A stretch of 17,983 nt of DNA, from contig JBDIAV010000073.1 in assembly GCA_039812645.1 (NCBI GenBank), positions 1 to 17,983 on the forward strand. Reading direction: 5' to 3'. Of the stretch, positions 1-6,379 are shown piece after piece. This DNA comes from Ancrocorticia sp039812645. GTDB lineage: Bacteria; Actinomycetota; Actinomycetes; Actinomycetales; Actinomycetaceae. Under the pieces are notes generated by a model. That model made no database searches, had not been told where the DNA came from, and saw only the letters and a program-made list of their open reading frames with translations. A program made the translations under genes and the position numbers. Within the stretch, counting starts at the first letter, position 1, and the number at the start of each line of letters is the position of its first letter.

Positions 1-5
1 TCCAC

Positions 6-47
6 AAACGACATGTGGCCCGGCTTTTGCCGGGCCACATGTCGTTT
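6..47. terminator. perfect 19-bp hairpin, probable bidirectional terminator
   Basis: The arms at 6-24 and 29-47 are exactly complementary over 19 bp around a TTTT loop. The plus strand continues with a T-run at 45-49, so it most likely ends a plus-strand gene lying left of the window. On the minus strand it follows the stop of the TetR gene at 120, so it could end that operon too, although the minus-strand T-run is only three bases. Nothing else is recognisable between 48 and 119. Confidence 0.85.
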
Positions 48-119
48 TTCGAATCAGGCCCTCGCCGGTCTTGACCGCGTTTATCTTGCCTGTGATTACA
101 CGGATGTTTCGCCGGACGC

Positions 120-887
120 TCACGCTCGTGCGAGCGTATCGATTGAGGCTTCCGTTGACATGGATGCCTGTGTCTGTTCGTTTGTGGAGTCACGCAGGTG
201 CTGGGCGTGTGCTTGCAGTGCAGCGCCTATCTTGGTGGCAAGCTGCTTGCTATTGTCGGGCCTACGTGCGTCGAGTACATCGGCAACCGCGATCCGGAGG
301 ACCGACGCACGGTCCGGGTCAGCGCCGGTGGATGCGCTGCGAGACTGTGTAGCGAAGAAGCCTGCTGCGAGTAGCTCGAGTGCCGACGCCTGCACGTCGG
401 GGCTCCTGTCCGTGCGGATCGAGCCGTGTTCACGCCAGATGGGTAGCAGCCTACGCAGTACCGCTGGCGCTCCGTTCTCGGCCAGGATGGCGCGGGTGCG
501 AGGATTGTCTAGGAGAGCACCGAGGAAGGCGTCGTCGGATACCTGTAGCGCGCGTACCAGCGGGCGGGCCAGCCACGCCTCGGCCACTGTCGGTACCAGG
601 TGCCCGGCGACAGCCAGCGAGGGTTCTTCCCCAACCCGCGCAGCGAGATCGTCGAGCGTGTCCGCGAGGCTCCTAGCGACGAGCTCGATGAACAGGTCTT
701 CCTTGGTGCGCCAGTACAGATACGGGGTACCTTTGCCGACGTGTGCGCGCTGCGCGACCGCCGACATCGTCACACCTTTAAAGCCGTGCACCAGGAAAAG
801 TTCCTCGGCGGCCGCCAAGACCTTGGCGGCCTTACCGGCAGCGTGCGGTTCTCCTGTCATTGTTGTCATAGTCCTATTATCTATCAT
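120..887 (-). CDS. TetR/AcrR-family transcriptional repressor
   Basis: A 255-residue DNA-binding repressor of the TetR family. The helix-turn-helix spans about residues 17-63 and ends in the family-typical GKGTPYLYWRTKEDLF recognition helix region. The rest is the variable all-helical ligand and dimer domain, and the last 30 or so residues are polar and probably disordered. Its ATG overlaps the TGA of the upstream monooxygenase gene (ATGA at 884-887), which supports this start and implies translational coupling. In-frame Met codons at residues 7 and 10 are possible but would break the overlap. Co-transcription with a flavin monooxygenase suggests the repressor senses a small aromatic or drug-like compound that the enzyme acts on. 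It probably also represses its own operon through the inverted repeat at 2140-2164. The ligand cannot be told from sequence. Confidence 0.9.
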   Translation of the reverse strand: MIDNRTMTTMTGEPHAAGKAAKVLAAAEELFLVHGFKGVTMSAVAQRAHVGKGTPYLYWRTKEDLFIELVARSLADTLDDLAARVGEEPSLAVAGHLVPTVAEAWLARPLVRALQVSDDAFLGALLDNPRTRAILAENGAPAVLRRLLPIWREHGSIRTDRSPDVQASALELLAAGFFATQSRSASTGADPDRASVLRIAVADVLDARRPDNSKQLATKIGAALQAHAQHLRDSTNEQTQASMSTEASIDTLARA

Positions 888-2119
888 GCGATGCTCGCCG
901 CGAGGTCGTTGTTACGCAGGCGGAACTGCTTGGACCGGGTCATCAGCTTCATTAGCAGTGGCAGCTTGAACATGAATCGGCGCATGGTAATCGTCCGGTT
1001 CTGTTTGCGGATACCCGCGGCCGTAGTCTGAGTGAACAGCTCGCGCATGGGGAAGGCCGCCGCCTGAAAATCGGTGATCGCAGGACGCAGACCTTCTTCC
1101 CAAGCTTCGAGCGCGGCTTCGACATCGCCGGGATGCTTCTCAAGCATCAGACCCAGCGCGTCCGCGCCTGCGAGCGAGGATGTCGCGCCCATCCCGGAGT
1201 ACAGCGTGGGGCACCATGCGGCGTCCCCGAGCAGCACAACCCGACCCTCGTGCCAATGGTCGACCTTAACCTGTTCGACCGAGTCGAAGAGGAACTCGTC
1301 GGTTGCCTCTAGGTGCTTGATGGCTGTGTCCATGAGAGTGCCGAGTGGCTCGGGTCCGTAGACTTCGCGTAGCCGTTGCGCAGGCCCGATCTCCTTGGCC
1401 CTGGCCCGTTCAGCGTCGACGTCGTTGGTCTGGTAGGAAAACAGCACCGTCGGCGCATGGTCCGAGAAAGGGAACACCCAGAAGGAACGACCGAGCTCGG
1501 AGAGAATCGCACCCTCCTCTTGCCGCAGGCCGGGCAGGGCCTCGGGTAGCTCAAAGGCGCAGATCATAAACCCGAGCCGGTTCAGGTACTCCTCATGCGG
1601 TCCCCATGCCAGCTGGCGTACGGTCGAGCGGATTCCGTCGGCTCCCACGACCAGGTCGAAGCGTTCGGTAGTGGTCTCGTTGGTCGCCGTGTTGAGGAGA
1701 GTGACCGTTGCTCCGTCGTCGTCCTGAACAATCGCGGTGGGTGTGGTGGAGAAGCGGATGGTCACGTCGTCGGGCAGTGCCTCGAACGCAGACCGCTCCA
1801 CATCACCGCGCAGCATCATCCAGGGGCCATTGGGCAAGTCCTGGAACCCGAGACCGGGCCTGCGGTCGCCAGCACGGTCAACCATGTAGGTGTGGGCCGT
1901 GTCTGGGATCCGGTTGCGGATGCCCTTCATCTGTAACCGTTCGGCCGCGATGCGGCCGCAGCCAAACATCGCGATGAAGTAACCGCCGCGGCGGCGGTGT
2001 GCGGAGCGCTCGATGACGACGGGGTTCCAGCCCGCCTTCTTCAGGGCGGAAGCGGCGGAGAGACCGGCAATGCCGGCTCCAACGATCAATGCGTTGCGGG
2101 AATTCGATGTCTGCGTCAT
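884..2119 (-). CDS. FAD-dependent monooxygenase (PHBH/TetX-like fold)
   Basis: A class A flavoprotein monooxygenase of about 411 residues. The N-terminal Rossmann motif VGAGIAGLSAA is followed by the acidic ribose-binding end of strand 2 (VVIERS). The mid-protein DG motif is GADGIRSTVR. The C-terminal GD motif GDAAWCPTLYSGMGAT contacts FAD. Such enzymes hydroxylate aromatic or polyketide substrates with NAD(P)H and O2, and some (TetX) inactivate tetracyclines; the substrate here is unknown. I chose ATG 2119 because GGTGGTGA lies just upstream. An in-frame ATG at 2131 lies inside the probable -10 hexamer TACTAT (2130-2135) and has no Shine-Dalgarno sequence, but would add only four residues. 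The gene is first in an operon with the TetR gene, which it overlaps by 4 bp. All three flavin motifs are intact, so it is probably active. Confidence 0.88.
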   Translation of the reverse strand: MTQTSNSRNALIVGAGIAGLSAASALKKAGWNPVVIERSAHRRRGGYFIAMFGCGRIAAERLQMKGIRNRIPDTAHTYMVDRAGDRRPGLGFQDLPNGPWMMLRGDVERSAFEALPDDVTIRFSTTPTAIVQDDDGATVTLLNTATNETTTERFDLVVGADGIRSTVRQLAWGPHEEYLNRLGFMICAFELPEALPGLRQEEGAILSELGRSFWVFPFSDHAPTVLFSYQTNDVDAERARAKEIGPAQRLREVYGPEPLGTLMDTAIKHLEATDEFLFDSVEQVKVDHWHEGRVVLLGDAAWCPTLYSGMGATSSLAGADALGLMLEKHPGDVEAALEAWEEGLRPAITDFQAAAFPMRELFTQTTAAGIRKQNRTITMRRFMFKLPLLMKLMTRSKQFRLRNNDLAASIA

Positions 2120-2139
2120 GTTCACCACCATAGTACTTA

Positions 2140-2164
2140 ATGACCAAATTACTCAATTGGTCAT
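2140..2164. promoter_or_regulatory. inverted repeat, candidate TetR operator over the monooxygenase promoter
   Basis: Arms ATGACCAA (2140-2147) and TTGGTCAT (2157-2164) are perfect 8-bp inverted repeats, nine bases apart. This size and symmetry are typical of TetR-family operators. On the minus strand a candidate promoter, TTGAGT (2156-2151) and TACTAT (2135-2130) with 15 bp between, interleaves with the repeat, so a bound repressor would block RNA polymerase. Assignment to the adjacent TetR protein is inference. The site is also about 200 bp upstream of the divergent aldo/keto reductase gene and could affect it. Confidence 0.65.
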
Positions 2165-2249
2165 AGATGTGATTCAAGACATGCGGATATTTATCGCCCT
2201 CAAGCAACGGTGAGATGGGGTGATGGGGGAATTTGGGGAAAGGGCTCGA

Positions 2250-2279
2250 TTGGAGCAACACTGCCGCAACGCCGATAAT
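2250..2279 (+). promoter_or_regulatory. possible promoter of the aldo/keto reductase gene
   Basis: TTGGAG (2250-2255) and GATAAT (2274-2279) are 18 bp apart and oriented toward the reductase gene. Transcription from here would leave about 75 nt of untranslated leader before ATG 2364 and would exclude the longer reading from 2220. This is a match by eye only. Confidence 0.3.
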
Positions 2280-2363
2280 GACAACCACGTTCTTACAACG
2301 TGTTTACTATGGAGTGTTGCAGGGCGTTTGCTCGGCGACCAATCCCAAGGAACGAGGCATCAG

Positions 2364-3278
2364 ATGTCTACTCTCGCGCACACGCCCCATCCAGGGGGTA
2401 CGGCAACGCTTGCCGGGCGCACAGTTTCTCGTATTGGTTATGGTGCGGGACAGCTGGCACGGTTGCATACTGATCGTGACGCCGCCGTCGCTGTACTTCG
2501 GCATGCCGTTGAACTGGGTATCAACCACATCGATACCGCCCAGTTCTATGGTGATGGTTTCGCCAATGAAGTCATCAGATTGGGTTTGCGGCAAGAAGAT
2601 GGTGTCACGGTTGTCTCCAAGGTTGGTGCCGATCCCGATCCCGGTGGCCGATTCCCGATGCGCCCCGCCCAGCAGCCTGCAGAGTTACGTGCCAGCGTCG
2701 AGGAGAATCTGCGCAGCCTCGGCTTGGAACAGATTCCGGTGGTCAACTTGCGGCGCATGGATGGTCCCCATCGCATTCCTGTTGCGCCGGAGCAGGAAGT
2801 TCCGCTTGAGGATCAACTGGCGGAAATGATTGCACTGCGCGAGGAGGGACTGATCGGTGCCATTGGACTAAGTAGCGTGAGCGAGGACGTTCTGCGTTGT
2901 GCGTTGCCTGCGGGGATTGCATGTGTGCAGAACGCCTACAGTCTTGTGTCCCGCCAGGATGAAACGCTGCTCCAGCTGTGTCTTACTGAAGGCATCGCGT
3001 GGGTGCCATTCTTCCCGCTCGGAGGAGCTCTTCCAGGCCTACCGAAGGTCGTTGACGAACCGGCCGTCGTCGCTGTTGCCGCTAAGTTGGGCGTTGCTCC
3101 TTCTCAGGTGGGACTGGCCTGGCTGCTGCACCACGCACCGAATGTGCTGCTCATTCCAGGGACATCGTCGATGGCGCACCTCGAGGACAATGTGACCGTG
3201 GGTGACATTGTGTTCGACGACGACGCCGTCGACACCCTGGATTCTGTCCCCTCGCGTGAGGGCCGTATAGGAGCTTGA
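2364..3278 (+). CDS. aldo/keto reductase family oxidoreductase
   Basis: A 304-residue cytosolic NADPH-dependent (beta/alpha)8 reductase. The N-terminal strand and GYGAGQLA turn are followed by the family signature HIDTAQFYGDG, giving catalytic Asp57 and Tyr62, and Lys86 in VVSKVG. The fourth catalytic position, normally His at the end of strand 4, reads Arg130 in VVNLRRMDGP. The C-terminal part LLIPGTSSMAHLEDNV matches the cofactor phosphate-binding segment. The frame is open from 2220, but ATG 2364 fits the family N-terminus and has GAGG seven bases upstream. The gene is transcribed away from the TetR/monooxygenase operon, and the two may share an inducer. The substrate is unknown. Confidence 0.88.
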   Translation: MSTLAHTPHPGGTATLAGRTVSRIGYGAGQLARLHTDRDAAVAVLRHAVELGINHIDTAQFYGDGFANEVIRLGLRQEDGVTVVSKVGADPDPGGRFPMRPAQQPAELRASVEENLRSLGLEQIPVVNLRRMDGPHRIPVAPEQEVPLEDQLAEMIALREEGLIGAIGLSSVSEDVLRCALPAGIACVQNAYSLVSRQDETLLQLCLTEGIAWVPFFPLGGALPGLPKVVDEPAVVAVAAKLGVAPSQVGLAWLLHHAPNVLLIPGTSSMAHLEDNVTVGDIVFDDDAVDTLDSVPSREGRIGA

Positions 3279-3431
3279 TTCCTCTGATACGTAGCATGCT
3301 TGTCATTGTGCAATTGGCTGTTGAGTAAAACGTTGGAGCGAGTGGGCCGTTCAAAACGCTATAAATGTGGGTCGAAGGCGTTCCTGCGAGGAAGTATCCG
3401 TCGACAACCTGTGCTCCGATAGGTTGGAATC

Positions 3432-4271
3432 ATGTTCAATTCTCGTGTCCCAGAATCCCGTGCGACCGTAACGACAACTAAACCCCGGGCAGATTCCGTC
3501 GCCTTCCTAGGCGCGGGAACCATGGGGACTGCGCTACTCAGGGGCTCGCTCTTGGGTGGACTAGACAGGCACAGTGTGTGGGTTGCAGCTCGGAGAGCTG
3601 AACGCGCCGGAGAGTTGGCCAAGGAGTTGGGAGTTTATGCAACCACCAGCAACGCTGAAGCTGCTGGCAACTGTGCAATCGTCGTGCTCGCCGTGCCTCC
3701 GGATGCTGTCCCGGAGATTGTAGTTGAGATACAGGATTCTCTCGCCCCAAGTACGATACTCATTTCCATAGCGGACCAGATCTCATTGACTGAACTGCAT
3801 GAGCATCTGCCTGTCTATACGGCAGCGGCGAGGGTCATGCCTAGTCTTTTGTGCGAGATTGGATCGGGGATTTCACTTGTGACGTTCGATGAACGATGTA
3901 CTCCGGCCCAGCGCCAGGCGGCATCCAAACTGCTGGGCCGTTCCGGCCAGGTGATTGAGACCAGCGAGGAAGAGCAGCCGGTGCTCGCAGTCCTCAGCAG
4001 CGGGGGACCCGGCTATTTTGCCTACGCCGCGGAGGCAATGATCGATGCGCTAACCGAGCAGGGAGTATCGGGGAAGGCTGCCCGCGAGGTTGCGGTGGCC
4101 GTTATGGGTGGCACGGCAAGATGGTTGGCCGAATCTGACCGAACTCCTTCAGACCTGCAACGGAAAGTCTGTACACCTGGGGGAGCGGGTTCTAAGAGAA
4201 TCGCCGAATTGGACAGGCTCGGCGTTGCAGCCGGAATCACTGCGGCCTTGATGAAAAACGTTGACGAGTAG
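3432..4271 (+). CDS. proC: pyrroline-5-carboxylate reductase
   Basis: A 279-residue enzyme for the last step of proline synthesis, the NAD(P)H reduction of 1-pyrroline-5-carboxylate. The first 20 or so residues are an extra polar leader. The Rossmann motif VAFLGAGTMGTALL follows at about residues 23-36. The C-terminal dimerisation and substrate domain carries the family signature in the form LSSGGPGYFAYAAEAMIDAL, and then a KVCTPGGAGSKRIAEL segment equivalent to the usual VTSPGGTT region. The substrate loop is SSGGPGYF rather than the common SGSGPAY, a mild divergence. It stands alone on the plus strand with 153 bp of upstream spacer that contains a TATAAA at 3360-3365. The Shine-Dalgarno sequence is weak (AGGTTGG). 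It converges on the lipoprotein gene 17 bp away with no clear terminator between. Confidence 0.9.
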   Translation: MFNSRVPESRATVTTTKPRADSVAFLGAGTMGTALLRGSLLGGLDRHSVWVAARRAERAGELAKELGVYATTSNAEAAGNCAIVVLAVPPDAVPEIVVEIQDSLAPSTILISIADQISLTELHEHLPVYTAAARVMPSLLCEIGSGISLVTFDERCTPAQRQAASKLLGRSGQVIETSEEEQPVLAVLSSGGPGYFAYAAEAMIDALTEQGVSGKAAREVAVAVMGGTARWLAESDRTPSDLQRKVCTPGGAGSKRIAELDRLGVAAGITAALMKNVDE

Positions 4272-4288
4272 CAGTCTCGCGTTGGAAG

Positions 4289-4867
4289 TTACTCGGGGAC
4301 GCTGATGAAATCTTCCTGGGTGAAAGTCTCGTAGGGTGCTCGGGCCATATCGAAAGTAAGAAAAACTTGTTCTATCTTTTCGGCGTCCGGGAACAACACG
4401 CGGAAGTTATACGGACGCAGATCGGCAGTGCAGATTTGATCTCTGGCCGGCGTCAGGAGGACGATCGCGAGGGAGGTGCCCTCCACTGTGGCTTCTTTGA
4501 TGGCGGGAGCGCAGGCCTTAGTCCCGGAACCGCCGAGGACGATGTCAAAGCCTTCAACGTTGCCCTCATTTTCGATGATGGCAACGGCATTCTCCGCGTG
4601 AGATGTGAGCCAGTTGCCGTCAACAGTTTCGACGACGACGTCCGAGGGGTCAGTAGTTGCGGTGTCAGCCGTCGTTGGTGAGCCGGAAGCAGCAGGTGAG
4701 CCGGACCTTGTTGGTGGGCTGGCAACAGTAGGAGAAACAGACGGCGATGTGCTAATAGATGATCCGGCACTGGTAGATGGTTGCCCATCGGGTTCTCCGC
4801 CGCTGCACGCCGTCAAGGACCCGGCAGCGAGTATCACCAGAACTGTTGTACTGAGTAGCCGTTTCAT
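4289..4867 (-). CDS. secreted lipoprotein of unknown function
   Basis: A 192-residue exported lipoprotein. The signal peptide MKRLLSTTVLVILAAG ends in the lipobox LTAC, so the mature protein starts at lipidated Cys21 and sits on the outer face of the membrane. Residues 22-75 form a Ser/Thr/Pro/Gly-rich flexible linker with repeated SGSP. Residues 76-192 look globular, with two cysteines (119 and 146) that could form a disulfide. I recognise no domain. The start is supported by GGAGGG eight bases upstream. The gene lies 70 bp downstream of the MFS gene on the same strand, so it may be co-transcribed or may have its own promoter in the gap. Confidence 0.8.
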   Translation of the reverse strand: MKRLLSTTVLVILAAGSLTACSGGEPDGQPSTSAGSSISTSPSVSPTVASPPTRSGSPAASGSPTTADTATTDPSDVVVETVDGNWLTSHAENAVAIIENEGNVEGFDIVLGGSGTKACAPAIKEATVEGTSLAIVLLTPARDQICTADLRPYNFRVLFPDAEKIEQVFLTFDMARAPYETFTQEDFISVPE

Positions 4868-4901
4868 TGCGGGTCCCTCCGCATAAATGTAGCCGTCCTT
4901 A

Positions 4902-4923
4902 ATACGATACTACCCGCTCGTAT
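4902..4923. repeat. short inverted repeat upstream of the lipoprotein gene
   Basis: ATACGA (4902-4907) and TCGTAT (4918-4923) are inverted repeats separated by 10 bp, in the gap between the MFS stop and the lipoprotein start. It could be an operator or a weak hairpin. The arms are only 6 bp, so chance cannot be excluded. Confidence 0.3.
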
Positions 4924-4937
4924 CTTTCCTTTTGCTA

Positions 4938-6185
4938 TCAATCCAACAGGTCGGCCGCACTGGGTTCCAGTGCGCGAGCGCGTCGATCCCTCAGCAAAAC
5001 AATTCCGATGAGAACAATGGCTAGACCTGTTCCAACGAGAATGGCATCGATGGGCACCCTGTCTGACAATGGTCCGAATATCACCATGGCCAAGGGCATC
5101 GCGGCAATACCGATCATATTCACCACGGAGAAAATGCGTCCCATGTATTGCTCATCTGTCGAAAGCTGAATGATTGTGACGGCGGGAGTATTAACACCCG
5201 GCAGAACAATGCCGCAGAGAAACATCCACGTGCAGTAGAGCCAGAAGGTAATAGGAATGCCAATGGCGATGGTGAGTATGCCGGTCGCCATCATTGAGAT
5301 CGCGATTGTCATGACGCGGCTCTTGAATCCTCCCCACGCCCCGATGATGAGTCCACCTGCAAGCATCCCCACGGCGAATGATGCTTCCATCATGGAGAGA
5401 TACATGGGGTCGTTAGCGAAGGCGCGTGTGACCTGCAACGGCGTGAGAAGGGCAACCGGTGTCACCAAGAAGTTTGTGATCGCAAAGTAGAAGATCAAGC
5501 GGCGCAGTAGCTCTTTTTGATGAATGTAGGCGATGCCGTCTTTAAGATCGCGAAATCCCGATTGCTTGTTGACTTCCAGAGCACGCTCATGCGCGGGAAC
5601 TTTGACAAGGAGTAGCAGGATGCCAACTCCCACCACTGCTGTTATAAGGTCAATCGCCAAAATCCACTCGATGGTTGCGAATGCGTAAAGTCCGCCAGCA
5701 GCCATTGGTGCAACGAGATTGACTCCGGCTTGAATGGATGTGTTATAGCCGTTGACCTGCCCGAGCTTCTGCGCGGGAACTATCTGCGGCAACAATGCTC
5801 CTACTGCTGGCCCCTGGACGCCTCCACCTAGTGCACGGATTGCCATGGCAACAAACACGAGCGTGTAGCTGCCGTACCCGGCCATGAAGGCCACAAGCAG
5901 TGCAAGAGTTGAGAGGGCTACCAGGCTATCTGCCGACGCGATGACGAAGCGCCTGTTCATGCGATCTGCCCAGACGCCGCCAAAGGGCGTCACGAGCATC
6001 ATGGGGACGAAACCTACAAGAGTGGCGATGGTGACCATCGCGCCAGATTGCGTCCCCATGGTGATGTACCAGATTAGTGCGTACTGGACTAGAGCGGACC
6101 CAAACAGGGAGATGGCCTGGCCACCAAGAAAGAAGACAACTACACGCTTCCACGATGCGTCAATGGGTGAGGGTGCAGAACTCAC
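4938..6185 (-). CDS. MFS transporter, probable drug or metabolite exporter
   Basis: A 415-residue integral membrane protein with about 12 hydrophobic segments. The loop after the second helix is GVWADRMNRR, the MFS motif A, and a hydrophilic central loop around residues 200-225 separates two six-helix halves. The overall pattern (short cytoplasmic N-terminus, FFLGGQAISLFGSALVQYALIWYI first helix) resembles the macrolide-efflux (Mef)/EntS-like MFS exporters rather than sugar symporters. The substrate is not predictable. Translation starts at GTG 6185, with GAGG five bases upstream; the nearby ATG at 6195 is out of frame. It is divergent from the protease gene across a shared region of about 190 bp. 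Confidence 0.88.
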   Translation of the reverse strand: MSSAPSPIDASWKRVVVFFLGGQAISLFGSALVQYALIWYITMGTQSGAMVTIATLVGFVPMMLVTPFGGVWADRMNRRFVIASADSLVALSTLALLVAFMAGYGSYTLVFVAMAIRALGGGVQGPAVGALLPQIVPAQKLGQVNGYNTSIQAGVNLVAPMAAGGLYAFATIEWILAIDLITAVVGVGILLLLVKVPAHERALEVNKQSGFRDLKDGIAYIHQKELLRRLIFYFAITNFLVTPVALLTPLQVTRAFANDPMYLSMMEASFAVGMLAGGLIIGAWGGFKSRVMTIAISMMATGILTIAIGIPITFWLYCTWMFLCGIVLPGVNTPAVTIIQLSTDEQYMGRIFSVVNMIGIAAMPLAMVIFGPLSDRVPIDAILVGTGLAIVLIGIVLLRDRRARALEPSAADLLD

Positions 6186-6291
6186 GGAGCCTCATCTCTA
6201 CATGGTGATCAAGGAAAAGTCCATTCTACAGAACGAGAATGGACACTCACGAGTGAATTTTTGGTCTTTTCCCAGCTTGCTGTATCCAAAT

Positions 6292-6300
6292 TGTTATACT
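6292..6300 (+). promoter_or_regulatory. extended -10 promoter of the protease gene
   Basis: TGTTATACT is an extended -10 element (TG, one base, TATACT). No good -35 hexamer sits 16-18 bp upstream, which fits an extended -10 promoter. Transcription would begin near 6307 and give a leader of about 70 nt. Confidence 0.5.
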
Positions 6301-6337
6301 CCGATACTGGGGCGTCGCTTCTCGGCGTGCGATAAGG

Positions 6338-6358
6338 GGATAGTGCTTGCCGCTATCC
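6338..6358 (+). other. small hairpin in the protease mRNA leader
   Basis: GGATAG (6338-6343) and CTATCC (6353-6358) can pair around a 9-nt loop. The Shine-Dalgarno AAGGAGG begins 7 nt later at 6365, so the hairpin ends close to the ribosome site without covering it. It could stabilise the mRNA end or tune initiation; no known riboregulator is recognised. Confidence 0.35.
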
Positions 6359-6379
6359 GCTCTCAAGGAGGAGAAGTCT

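Noticed and set aside
13..1031. Long plus-strand open frames opposite the TetR gene
   Set aside because: They are Ser/Ala/Arg-rich, have no ribosome site and lie antisense to a gene with clear TetR motifs.
2220..2363. N-terminal extension of the aldo/keto reductase from ATG 2220
   Set aside because: The extra 48 residues do not resemble the family N-terminus, and a possible promoter lies within this stretch; ATG 2364 has a better ribosome site and fits the fold.
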